This document shows, one piece after another, positions 6,784 through 14,208 of a DNA stretch of 16,048 nucleotides. The DNA comes from Candidatus Altarchaeales archaeon. Lineage in GTDB: Archaea; Altiarchaeota; Altiarchaeia; IMC4; QMZM01. The stretch covers positions 1-16,048 of the forward strand of contig QMZM01000016.1 of assembly GCA_003663175.1 (NCBI GenBank), written 5' to 3'. The notes under the pieces were generated by a model. The model worked only from the letters and a program-made list of their open reading frames with translations. It did not search any database and was not told the DNA's origin. Within the stretch, counting starts at the first letter, position 1; each line of letters opens with the position of its first letter. The position numbers and the translations under genes were made by a program.

Positions 6784-7164
6784 TTACCGCTTTAAAAATT
6801 CCCTGAGAATCCTCTCAACAGATTTTGAGATATCCTCCTTGATCCTATTTGCGGCGATCCTTATTGCGGTCATTTGGTCTCTCTGAACCACTATGCTAAA
6901 TGCTCTGGAGTCGGAGATGAATAAGCCCTCATCAATAACCCTTATCACTATGCCGGATTTATCTACATAGGTTGTCTTTTCATTGCCATTTAGATACGGC
7001 TCGAATATACTCCATGGAAGTGTAATGCTTCTGTTCAAATCCGGTCTATAGAATGTTATCCTTGTTAGTCTCTTCTCCAAATCTGCAGTATATTCAAAGT
7101 CTATATTAACCTCATATGTGGTCTTCCAGTCCTTGATTCCCCTTCTGAATCTGAGCACATTCAT
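6784..7164 (-). CDS. Uncharacterised protein downstream of histone
   Basis: I do not recognise this 126-residue protein. It has a predicted alternation of strands (YEVNIDFEY, ITFYRP, GIVIRVIDEGLFI, FSIVVQR) and a final basic amphipathic helix (IRIAANRIKEDISKSVERIL). No membrane segment, cysteine motif or catalytic motif is seen. The last strand-helix part faintly recalls KEOPS Pcc1, but the rest does not. The start is taken at 7164 (MNVLRFRRG), preceded by a GGTGG stretch about 10 nt upstream. An ATG at 7203 would add 13 residues, rich in Trp and Cys, and overlap the histone gene by 20 bp. It is probably co-transcribed with the histone and may act on DNA or chromatin; that is a guess from context. 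Confidence 0.7.
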   Translation of the reverse strand: MNVLRFRRGIKDWKTTYEVNIDFEYTADLEKRLTRITFYRPDLNRSITLPWSIFEPYLNGNEKTTYVDKSGIVIRVIDEGLFISDSRAFSIVVQRDQMTAIRIAANRIKEDISKSVERILREFLKR

Positions 7165-7183
7165 CTCGGCCAACCACCATCCA

Positions 7184-7408
7184 TTACAAAAAACCCATTG
7201 CATATAATTTTTTTGATGCGATTCTTATATCATCTGGAGTTATGGTTTTCCTACCACAACTATTCGCGATCTTCTTGGCACTTATCGTTAGGGTTTCGAT
7301 GTATTTCTCTGCCTCAAGTGCAGTTAACCTTATTGCATTTATTGATACCCTATCGGCACCACTATTCCTCATAATCCTCTCGATCGGTGCTAATGGCAAC
7401 TCCGCCAT
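7184..7408 (-). CDS. Archaeal histone
   Basis: This is a 74-residue HMfA/HMfB-type histone that dimerises through the histone fold and wraps DNA in hypernucleosome-like filaments. Diagnostic parts are the ELPLAPIERI N-terminus, R20 in the GADRVS loop, and the GRKTIT loop with the R53-K54-T55 signature that contacts DNA. PDDIRIA starts the last helix. It is a few residues longer than HMfB, ending in LYAMGFL, which adds a hydrophobic tail without the acidic or lysine-rich extension seen elsewhere. The gene lies 45 bp after priS on the same strand and runs into the uncharacterised gene, so co-expression with primase is plausible. No clear Shine-Dalgarno sequence precedes the start. Confidence 0.96.
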   Translation of the reverse strand: MAELPLAPIERIMRNSGADRVSINAIRLTALEAEKYIETLTISAKKIANSCGRKTITPDDIRIASKKLYAMGFL

Positions 7409-7453
7409 TTTGAAGGGATTAATAAAATATTGAATCGAGAATTTAAAAGATAT

Positions 7454-8605
7454 TTAGATTTTTTTGTTTGGATATTCAGCATAATCATTTAGCATTAGAT
7501 AGATTCCGACATACTCTGGAACTTTAACGATTCCTTTTTTATACGGACCAAATCTCTGTTCGTTCATCTCAAATCTTGGAATTTCTGACTTGATTCTGAT
7601 CCCAATTAATTGTTCAGAAAACGCAATTGCATCAGTTAATGGATTAAATTCTGTCAATTCATTTGCACTTATTTTCTTTGCAATTAGACCCGAGCCGGCG
7701 TGGAGCGTCTCCGGGAGCCTTATGAGTCTCGTCTTGTCTATTGTGACCATCCTGTCTGCGTGTCCAGTCAATCTTATTGCATTCTCCCTGATGACCCTTT
7801 CCTGTATAATTCTGCTGAAATTTAGATTCACAACGCCATCCCATCTGCCATTCTCCAATAATCTGATGATTGTGTTTCTATCCTTCGCAATTCTCTTTGC
7901 CTTTGTCTCTCCTATTCCATTAATCCTCCGCAATTCCCTCTCTTCCAATCCTATAAATTCCATCGCAGCATTATATATCCTCCTTGCCCATCCCAGAGAA
8001 TCACTTCTCGGACCCCTAATTATGGACGGCATTCTGTAGTTATCTGTTACCCCCTTCGCGATCTCTGGATACATGAAGCACTCTATCTTCAATCCACTTC
8101 CAGTTATATAATCGATGATCTCCCTTCTTTCATCGCTCTCCAGATTTCTGACACTGGCGTTATTTACATGTATATGGTAGCCCTTTGTTCCCGAGAAATT
8201 TATCCCAATTTCATTTATAGAGAATCCAAAATCAGATGTTAGGAATTCTATGAGATTTATTGCATTTTCCTTCACACTCTCAAGCCTCTCCAAATTTATA
8301 AAATCCATATCAATATCCAAATCGAAAACGAGATCACTACCCAACCATCCCTTGTTACTCATTGGCTGATTCTCTGGGAATTCATAGTATGCTATTGAAT
8401 ATGAAATGTAGAATGGAGAATCCCTCCTTAGAAAATTATTCAGTTCACGCTCCGTCTTAAATGATTTGTGCCTTATCTTTATCTTCGATTCCAGGGTTCC
8501 TACTCCAAACTCTCTTCTTTCAATTTCATTTGGTGCCGGAATCCTGTTTTTACAGTAATATTCCCTGAATTTCTTCTTGAGAAATATCCTTGTGTCTATA
8601 TTCAT
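7454..8605 (-). CDS. priS: DNA primase small subunit PriS
   Basis: This is the catalytic subunit of the archaeal two-subunit primase, making RNA or DNA primers for replication; the PriL partner is not in the window. The 383-residue product has the catalytic DxD in VFDLDID (D95, D97), the nucleotide-binding motif SGTKGYHIH (138-146), RGPRSDSLGWARR (198-210), and the third metal ligand in TIDKTRLIRLPETLH (D290). Between D99 and the following helix, where the zinc knuckle of the Pyrococcus enzyme lies, there are no cysteines. C18 and C176 are the only ones in the protein, so the zinc site appears to be lost. The start codon lies in a perfect 25-bp palindrome and overlaps the stop of a six-codon upstream ORF. 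No Shine-Dalgarno sequence is seen. Confidence 0.95.
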   Translation of the reverse strand: MNIDTRIFLKKKFREYYCKNRIPAPNEIERREFGVGTLESKIKIRHKSFKTERELNNFLRRDSPFYISYSIAYYEFPENQPMSNKGWLGSDLVFDLDIDMDFINLERLESVKENAINLIEFLTSDFGFSINEIGINFSGTKGYHIHVNNASVRNLESDERREIIDYITGSGLKIECFMYPEIAKGVTDNYRMPSIIRGPRSDSLGWARRIYNAAMEFIGLEERELRRINGIGETKAKRIAKDRNTIIRLLENGRWDGVVNLNFSRIIQERVIRENAIRLTGHADRMVTIDKTRLIRLPETLHAGSGLIAKKISANELTEFNPLTDAIAFSEQLIGIRIKSEIPRFEMNEQRFGPYKKGIVKVPEYVGIYLMLNDYAEYPNKKI

Positions 8606-8625
8606 GAATAAATTTTATTCATGAA
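8601..8625 (-). promoter_or_regulatory. 25-bp palindrome and six-codon uORF over the priS start
   Basis: Bases 8601-8612 and 8614-8625 are perfect reverse complements around one central base (arms TTCATGAATAAA). The priS start codon (8603-8605) lies in one arm. In priS sense, the other arm supplies a second ATG (8622) opening a six-codon ORF, MNKIYS, whose TGA overlaps the priS ATG as ATGA. As RNA the hairpin would bury the start codon; as DNA it could be an operator. Function is inferred from geometry alone. Confidence 0.55.
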
Positions 8626-8646
8626 CAGAAAAAAATAATTCTGGAT

Positions 8647-9192
8647 TTATTTTGATTTTGGATGTAGGGCGTGTCTTATAGCATCCTCTATTGCCAACTC
8701 CTCCTTAACAATCAGCGTTAGGACCTTTGCGAGAACGAGGAGTGTTATACCACCACCAATTAGAAGGAACACAGCCTTGACATCGGTTGGCTTCAACACA
8801 AACGCCAACGCAGCACCTGCCGCGGGAGCATGTTCGAAACCCGTCACGATCATCGCCAATATTGTGATACCAACCGCGACACCACCAGCAATCGCATAAT
8901 TTAAATGCTCCTCAAAGCTCAGCATTGGTAGAAGATATTCTATTGTTGCGTAGCCAAAGAATCCGGCGAGCGGATACGCTCCAAGTATGTTTGGCATTGA
9001 TGCCTGTTTTGACCTCGGAGTGACATACACGATATAGGTCGATGAACCAAAGCACGCAAATATAATACCATAATCAGATATATTCCAGACGATTGCCATT
9101 ACAAATATCGTCAATCCCGCAAGAATTGCTGGGAATATGAAATAACCTCTTTTTCCCTTCAAATAATCTGGACCCTGAAAATGATTTTTCAT
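8647..9192 (-). CDS. HPP-family membrane protein
   Basis: This 181-residue integral membrane protein of the HPP family has hydrophobic segments at about 17-36, 42-57, 69-88, 97-118 and 139-161. The family loop TPRSKQASMPNILGAYPLAG (58-77) and the signature region EHAPAAGAALA (120-130) are present. The name-giving His-Pro-Pro is His-Ala-Pro here. The function of archaeal members is not established; plant and cyanobacterial HPP proteins have been linked to nitrite transport. A short charged tail probably faces the cytoplasm. It is the first gene of a minus-strand run with priS and the histone, 41 bp before priS, and is divergent from gatE. Confidence 0.85.
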   Translation of the reverse strand: MKNHFQGPDYLKGKRGYFIFPAILAGLTIFVMAIVWNISDYGIIFACFGSSTYIVYVTPRSKQASMPNILGAYPLAGFFGYATIEYLLPMLSFEEHLNYAIAGGVAVGITILAMIVTGFEHAPAAGAALAFVLKPTDVKAVFLLIGGGITLLVLAKVLTLIVKEELAIEDAIRHALHPKSK

Positions 9193-9217
9193 CTTGAATT
9201 TTTGAGATTATTTTTGG

Positions 9218-9278
9218 GGTTATTAACCTAATTATATAAAAATCCTATAAAATCCTATAAAATCTTTTATAAAATCCC
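9218..9278. promoter_or_regulatory. Divergent HPP/gatE promoter with repeated TATA-like units
   Basis: AAAATCCTAT occurs twice in tandem (9239-9248, 9249-9258) and starts a third time (9259-9264). This creates TATAAAA at 9246-9252 and 9256-9262, with a further TATAAAA at 9268-9274 outside the repeat and TATATAAAA at 9234-9242. The copy at 9268 lies about 20 nt before the gatE ATG; the one at 9234 could serve the HPP gene on the other strand. GGTTA-T-TAACC (9218-9228) is a small palindrome in the HPP leader side, possibly an operator. Which box is used cannot be told from sequence. Confidence 0.45.
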
Positions 9279-9290
9279 ACTTAAGAAAGA

Positions 9291-11147
9291 ATGGAACTCG
9301 ATTACGATGAAATTGGTTTGAGGTGCGGTATAGAGATTCATCAACAATTAGACACGGATAAATTATTCTGTAGTTGTCCATCCATCCTCAGAGATGATGA
9401 GCCGGATATTGTGGTGAGGAGAAGGATGAGGGTTGTTGCCGGTGAAATTGGCGAGATAGACCCCGCGGCACTTCATGAATTTTTAAGGAAAAGGGAATTG
9501 ATTTATGAGGCATATTCTGATACAAATTGTCTTGTCGAGTTGGATGAGGAGCCGCCCCATAAAATAAATATGGATGCGCTCGAGACCGCTATAAAGGTGG
9601 CATTAATGCTGAATGCGAGGATTGTTGATCAATTACAGATAATGAGAAAGACGGTAATTGACGGCTCCAACACCTCGGGCTTTCAAAGAACCGCATTAAT
9701 TGCAATGGATGGTTTTATTGAAATTGGAAATTCAAGGATCGGAATTCCGACGATCTGCATAGAGGAGGATTCTGCAAGAAGGATTAGAGAGGAGGGAAAT
9801 GGGATAGTCTATAGGGTTGATCGATTGGGAATACCACTAATCGAAATTGCCACCTCTTCTGAGATAAAAAATCCAGAGCAGGCGAGAGAGGTTGCCGAGA
9901 AGATAGGAACGATTCTGAGAACCGTAGGGAGGGTGAAGAGGGGTATTGGAACGATAAGACAGGATTTGAATATCTCTATCTCCAAGGGCGAAAGAATAGA
10001 AGTCAAGGGAGTTCAAGATTTAAGGCTGATTCCGAAGGTAATAAAATTCGAGGTAAATAGACAGATTATGTTGATAGCTATCAGAGAAGAATTAAGGAGG
10101 AGGGGAATCAAAAAGAGCGACATCAAGGAAGAATTTATTGATATTGGTGATGTATTTAAGAATACAAAATCCAAACTTGTGTCGAATTCTCTGAAGAGGG
10201 GACTTATGGCGATGTCTCTAATTTTAAGGGGATTCGGTGGTTTATTGAGGGATAGGCTCGGTCCGGAGATCGCTCAATATGTCAGGGCAAAATCAAATGC
10301 AAAGGGGATAATTCATTCTGATGAACTTCCGGGTTATGGAATCTCCGATGGTGAAAAGAAGGAGATTATGAGAAAATTAAATCTGAGTAGTATGGACGCA
10401 TTCGTGATTGTCTTTGGTGATAGAGAGACATGTGAAGATGCATTAAAGATCGTTGTCGAGAGATGTAGAATGGCGATCGACGGTGTGCCAAAAGAGACGA
10501 GAAGGGCGAAGGAGGATGGAACTACAGAGTATATGAGACCTCTTCCGGGGTCTGCGAGGATGTATCCTGAGACGGATGAAATGCCCATCACGATCACGAA
10601 AGAAATGATAGATAGACTAAAGAGAGAACTACCCATGCTACCAGATGAGAAATTAAGGATACTTGAAGAAATGGGCATAAGTAAGGAGCTGGGTAATCAA
10701 TTAATAAGGTCGAAGTTCATTAATACATTCGAGGAATTTGTTAACGAATTTAGAAATATAAAGCCGACACTTATAGCGACTACACTCCTTTTAACACCAA
10801 AGGAAATTAGGAAGAGATTCAATGTAAATACAGAAAATCTCAAAAAGAATCACTATAGAGAGGTTTTGAGATTTGTGAATGATAAAATAATTAGTAAAGA
10901 GGTGATTCCAGATATACTCGCAGAATTGGCAAGGAATCCGGAGGGAGATGTAAAGAGTATCATAGAGGATAGGAATCTCACACTAATGTCAAGGGATGAG
11001 GTTGAGAAGGTCATCGATAGGATCATGGAAGAGACCAGAGACATGGAATTCGGAGTATTAATGGGTAGGGCAATGGCAGAGTTAAGGGGAAGGAGCGATG
11101 TGGAGATCGTTAAGGAGATAATAAGAGAAAAATTAAAAGAGAGATGA
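9291..11147 (+). CDS. gatE: Glu-tRNA(Gln) amidotransferase subunit E
   Basis: GatE is the tRNA-binding and kinase subunit of the archaeal GatDE complex. The complex converts misacylated Glu-tRNA(Gln) to Gln-tRNA(Gln); its presence implies no glutaminyl-tRNA synthetase. The 618 residues match the usual length. The N-terminal GatB-like core has CGIEIHQQLDT (12-22), the cysteine pair SCSCP-like segment, and GSNTSGFQRTALIAMDG with SRIGIPTICIEEDSARR. GSARMYPETDEMPI follows the AspRS-like insertion (about 270-400), which distinguishes GatE from GatB. A helical YqeY-like tail (about 470-618) completes it. Its partner gatD is not in the window. The start has no Shine-Dalgarno sequence and lies below a cluster of TATA-like repeats. 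Confidence 0.97.
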   Translation: MELDYDEIGLRCGIEIHQQLDTDKLFCSCPSILRDDEPDIVVRRRMRVVAGEIGEIDPAALHEFLRKRELIYEAYSDTNCLVELDEEPPHKINMDALETAIKVALMLNARIVDQLQIMRKTVIDGSNTSGFQRTALIAMDGFIEIGNSRIGIPTICIEEDSARRIREEGNGIVYRVDRLGIPLIEIATSSEIKNPEQAREVAEKIGTILRTVGRVKRGIGTIRQDLNISISKGERIEVKGVQDLRLIPKVIKFEVNRQIMLIAIREELRRRGIKKSDIKEEFIDIGDVFKNTKSKLVSNSLKRGLMAMSLILRGFGGLLRDRLGPEIAQYVRAKSNAKGIIHSDELPGYGISDGEKKEIMRKLNLSSMDAFVIVFGDRETCEDALKIVVERCRMAIDGVPKETRRAKEDGTTEYMRPLPGSARMYPETDEMPITITKEMIDRLKRELPMLPDEKLRILEEMGISKELGNQLIRSKFINTFEEFVNEFRNIKPTLIATTLLLTPKEIRKRFNVNTENLKKNHYREVLRFVNDKIISKEVIPDILAELARNPEGDVKSIIEDRNLTLMSRDEVEKVIDRIMEETRDMEFGVLMGRAMAELRGRSDVEIVKEIIREKLKER

Positions 11148-11181
11148 GGTTTTTTATTTGCAAAAATTCTTATATTAAAAA

Positions 11182-11595
11182 ATGGAATTTAAACTCGTCA
11201 TATCTGACCCAAAAACTGGTAAGTCGTATCAAAGAGAGGTGAAGGATGAGATAGCAAAGAGATTTAAGGGAATGAAGATTGGTGATGCAATAGATGGAGC
11301 ATTTCTTGGGATGAGTGGTTATAAGCTGGTCATTACTGGAGGAAGTGACAGAGATGGCTTCCCAATGAAGAAGGGGGTTCATGGAGCGCGAAGGGTTAGG
11401 ATCCTGATGAGTAAGGGTGTAGGTTATAGAGGAAAGCAGGGGGTAAGAAGAAGAAAGATGGTTAGGGGTGAGGTAATTGATGATGATATAGTTCAGATAA
11501 ATCTCAAGATAACGAAATTTGGTAAAAAAAGTATAGAGGATATATTCGGAATCTCCGATGAGAAAAAGGATGAAGAGAAAGATAAGAAAGAATGA
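11182..11595 (+). CDS. rps6e: 30S ribosomal protein eS6
   Basis: This 137-residue archaeal/eukaryotic-type ribosomal protein S6e sits in the small subunit body. Recognisable parts are the start EFKLVISDPKTGKSYQ, GMKIGD, the glycine-rich GMSGYKLVITGGSDRDGFPM, and the basic GKQGVRRRKMVRG with the strand VQINLKI. It ends in a charged lysine/glutamate tail. The first 34 bp upstream contain a T-run after gatE and an A/T-rich stretch, so both readthrough from gatE and an own promoter are possible. Its last four bases overlap the aIF2-gamma start (ATGA), implying translational coupling. Confidence 0.97.
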   Translation: MEFKLVISDPKTGKSYQREVKDEIAKRFKGMKIGDAIDGAFLGMSGYKLVITGGSDRDGFPMKKGVHGARRVRILMSKGVGYRGKQGVRRRKMVRGEVIDDDIVQINLKITKFGKKSIEDIFGISDEKKDEEKDKKE

Positions 11596-12815
11596 ATGTG
11601 AAGATAAATAGACAACCCGAGATAAATATTGGCATGATAGGTCATGTTGATCATGGAAAGACAACGCTAACGAAGGCACTTACTGGGGTGTGGACTGATA
11701 GACATTCTGAGGAGATAAAGAGGGGAATTTCAATAAGGCTTGGATATGCAGATTGCAGTTTTTTTAGGTGTAAGGCTTGTGACGAGCCGGATTGTTATTG
11801 CACTCAGCCAACTTGCCCCAAATGTGGTTCAGAAACGGAATTTCTGAGAAGGGTTTCGTTTGTTGATTCTCCAGGACATGAAACATTAATGGCTACTATG
11901 TTATCCGGGGCAGCGATAATGGATGGTGCGGTTCTCGTGATTGCAGCAAATGAATATTGTCCACAGCCACAAACCGCGGAGCATTTAATGGCTCTCGAGA
12001 TTCTTGGTGTAAAGAATATTGTAATTGCACAGAACAAGATCGATTTGGTTTCTAAGGAGAAGGCGATTCAGAACTATAATCAGATTAGGGAATTTATTAA
12101 GGATACGATCGCCGAGAATTCGCCCATAATCCCAATTGCAGCACATTATGGAGCAAATATTGATGTCCTAATAGAGGCAATTCAGGAAAGGATTCCGACA
12201 CCGAAGAGAAATATGAAGGAAAATCCAAGAATGCGAATTACGCGCTCATTTGATGTCAATAAACCTGGTAGCAAGATAGATGAATTAAAGGGTGGTGTTG
12301 TGGGGGGCTCAATAATGAGGGGTAAATTTGGGGTTGGTGATGAGATAGAGTTCTCTCCGGGAGTTAGAATCAAGAATAAATATAAGGAGATAACTACGGA
12401 GATAGTTAGTTTATCTGCGGGAGATGTCATGTTGAAAGAGGCAACCCCCGGAGGTTTAATTGCTATTGGGACGAGACTCGACCCCTCACTAACAAAGTCG
12501 GACAGATTATCTGGTAATGTAATAGGCTTAGTGGGGACATTACCAAAAGCGAGGGATAAATTAAGTCTTGAGATTCATCTATTAGAGAAATTGATTGGAA
12601 CGAAAAGGGAAATTCCCGTGAAGCCATTAGAAAGGTTTGAGACCCTCATGTTGAGTGTTGGAAGTGCAATAACTATCGGCACCATCGTTGATGTAAAGAA
12701 TGGCGAATTTGATCTAAGACTTCCTGTGTGCGTTGAGGAAAATGAATTGGTGGCAATAAGTAGGAGAGTCGATGCCAGGTGGAGATTGATAGGTTACGGC
12801 ATAGTTAAAGGATAA
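11592..12815 (+). CDS. eif2g: Translation initiation factor aIF2 subunit gamma
   Basis: This is the GTPase subunit of aIF2, which carries initiator Met-tRNA to the small ribosomal subunit. The 407-residue product has G1 GHVDHGKT (17-24), G3 DSPGH (92-96) and G4 NKID (148-151). A zinc ribbon with C60, C63, C75 and C78 lies in the insertion typical of e/aIF2-gamma. The switch 1 region EIKRGISIRLGYAD is present. Domains II and III follow (about 205-407). Start ATG 11592 overlaps the rps6e stop, a usual archaeal gene pair. The alpha and beta subunit genes are elsewhere. Confidence 0.98.
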   Translation: MNVKINRQPEINIGMIGHVDHGKTTLTKALTGVWTDRHSEEIKRGISIRLGYADCSFFRCKACDEPDCYCTQPTCPKCGSETEFLRRVSFVDSPGHETLMATMLSGAAIMDGAVLVIAANEYCPQPQTAEHLMALEILGVKNIVIAQNKIDLVSKEKAIQNYNQIREFIKDTIAENSPIIPIAAHYGANIDVLIEAIQERIPTPKRNMKENPRMRITRSFDVNKPGSKIDELKGGVVGGSIMRGKFGVGDEIEFSPGVRIKNKYKEITTEIVSLSAGDVMLKEATPGGLIAIGTRLDPSLTKSDRLSGNVIGLVGTLPKARDKLSLEIHLLEKLIGTKREIPVKPLERFETLMLSVGSAITIGTIVDVKNGEFDLRLPVCVEENELVAISRRVDARWRLIGYGIVKG

Positions 12816-12839
12816 AAGATGAAACTAAAAGATGAAACT
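12814..12839 (+). repeat. 13-bp tandem duplication at the PIN gene start
   Basis: AAAAGATGAAACT occurs twice in tandem (12814-12826, 12827-12839), without mismatch. It begins at the aIF2-gamma stop codon and includes an ATG in each copy (12819, 12832). Because 13 is not a multiple of three, the upstream ATG is out of frame with the PIN gene. It opens a 21-codon ORF that ends at a TAA inside the gene. Confidence 0.9.
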
Positions 12840-13221
12840 CATCTTGATAGATACAAACTTTTTTTTAATTCCATATCAACATAAAATTGACATATTTCAA
12901 GAGATAAGTAGATTAATTGATGAGAAATATTCCATAGTAACCCTAAGTTCGGTGCTTAGGGAATTGGAGAGTATTGAAGAAGGTTCAATGGGCAGAGATG
13001 GAATAGCAGCGAGAATCGCCCTTAGGTTGATCAGAGAAAAGAGAATAGAGGTAATCGATAGCGATCATGCCGGGGATAAATCGATAATAGAATTTGCCAA
13101 GAATAATAAAAATGTTATTGTTTGCACAAATGATAAGAAATTGAAGAAAAAATTGAGACAATTGGGGGTCGGGATAATAGATATGCGTGATAAGAGTCAT
13201 CTCGGTCTTAGTTGGCAATAA
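12832..13221 (+). CDS. PIN-domain ribonuclease-like protein (Fcf1/VapC9 type)
   Basis: This 129-residue PIN-domain protein has the four acidic positions of a metal-dependent nuclease: D7 in IDTN, E44 in VLREL, D82 in GDKSI and D101 in CTNDKKL. Archaeal members next to aIF2-gamma are related to eukaryotic Fcf1/Utp24-like PIN proteins and are often annotated VapC9. There is no antitoxin gene here, so an RNA-processing role linked to translation fits better than a toxin role. The start at 12832 is the only in-frame ATG near the family N-terminus (MKLILIDTN). The best Shine-Dalgarno-like sequence, AAAGGA (12807-12812), is spaced for the out-of-frame ATG at 12819. A run of eight T (12859-12866) lies in codons 10-12. 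Confidence 0.88.
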   Translation: MKLILIDTNFFLIPYQHKIDIFQEISRLIDEKYSIVTLSSVLRELESIEEGSMGRDGIAARIALRLIREKRIEVIDSDHAGDKSIIEFAKNNKNVIVCTNDKKLKKKLRQLGVGIIDMRDKSHLGLSWQ

Positions 13222-13240
13222 TTTGTAAATAAGGATGAAA

Positions 13241-14164
13241 ATGGACGATGAAATCTATGTTATAGGGCATAGGAACCCGGATACAGATTCGATATGTTCT
13301 GCAATTGCATATGCAGATCTGAAGAATAGACTCGGTTTTAAGAATGTGAAACCGGGAAGACTTGGAGATATAAATCCCGAGACGGAGTTCGTTCTTAAGA
13401 AATTTAATACAGAGATCCCAGAAATCATAAGCGATGGAACAGGGATGAATTTAATACTTGTTGACCACAATGAATTTTCACAATCCGTGAAGAACATAGA
13501 GAAGGCGAGGATTATCGAGGTGATAGAGCATCACAAGATAAATTTCAATTATCCAGAACCAATTTTCTTCCTGTCAAGACCAGTCGGAGCTACCGCAACA
13601 ATAATTGCAGATATGTTTTTTGAAAAAAATGTTGAAATTCCAGATAAGATTGCCGGAATTCTATTGGCATCAATACTCTCAGATACGGTCATCTTTAAAT
13701 CAAAGACAACAACTGATGAAGACATAGAAGTCGCCAATAAACTTGCAGATATCGTTGGAATCTCAGATATCGAGAAATTTGGAATAGAGGTGAAGAAGGC
13801 AAAATCGAGCATCGAGAATTTAAATGCGAGGGAAATAATACTTTCCGACTTCAAGGATTTTGAATTTAAGAAAGGGAGGGTTGGAATCGGACAGGTTGAG
13901 ATAGTTGATGCAAGGGAGGTTGAGGAGAGAAGGAAGGAATTGCTCAGGGAATTAGATAATTTAAGAATTGATGGTGGATATGATTTGATAATTCTGATGG
14001 TCACGGACATAATGCGCGAAGGATCAGAATTACTGGTCTCTGGCAATAAGGATATTGTCGAAAGGGCATTTGATAGGAGGGTCGTGGAGAATTCGATCTA
14101 TCTTGAGGGAGTGATGTCAAGAAAAAAGGAAGTCGTTCCGAGATTACAAAGGATTTTGATTTAA
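13241..14164 (+). CDS. ppaC: Manganese-dependent inorganic pyrophosphatase, family II
   Basis: This DHH/DHHA2-type enzyme hydrolyses pyrophosphate to phosphate in the cytoplasm, driving nucleotide and tRNA charging reactions. The 307 residues match the family. Metal ligands are visible as H10, D14 and D16 (GHRNPDTDS), D75-H76 (VDHNE), H97-H98 (EHHK) and D148 (SDT). The SRPVGATATII loop is the counterpart of the PVGST motif. The C-terminal DHHA2 domain ends with SRKKEVVP, which holds the substrate-binding basic residues. The start is put at 13241 because AAGG (13231-13234) is well spaced for it. An ATG at 13235 would add two residues. It is inserted between the PIN gene and rpoE1. Confidence 0.93.
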   Translation: MDDEIYVIGHRNPDTDSICSAIAYADLKNRLGFKNVKPGRLGDINPETEFVLKKFNTEIPEIISDGTGMNLILVDHNEFSQSVKNIEKARIIEVIEHHKINFNYPEPIFFLSRPVGATATIIADMFFEKNVEIPDKIAGILLASILSDTVIFKSKTTTDEDIEVANKLADIVGISDIEKFGIEVKKAKSSIENLNAREIILSDFKDFEFKKGRVGIGQVEIVDAREVEERRKELLRELDNLRIDGGYDLIILMVTDIMREGSELLVSGNKDIVERAFDRRVVENSIYLEGVMSRKKEVVPRLQRILI

Positions 14165-14208
14165 ATTCATTAAATCCAAAATAGTATTTCTATTTAAGAG
14201 TGGTGAGG

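Noticed and set aside
11170..11679. Minus-strand 169-codon frame across rps6e
   Set aside because: It lies entirely over rps6e and the aIF2-gamma start, with Ser/Leu/His-rich composition typical of an antisense frame.
12832..13221. VapBC toxin-antitoxin system
   Set aside because: No antitoxin gene accompanies the PIN protein; it sits in a conserved position after aIF2-gamma.
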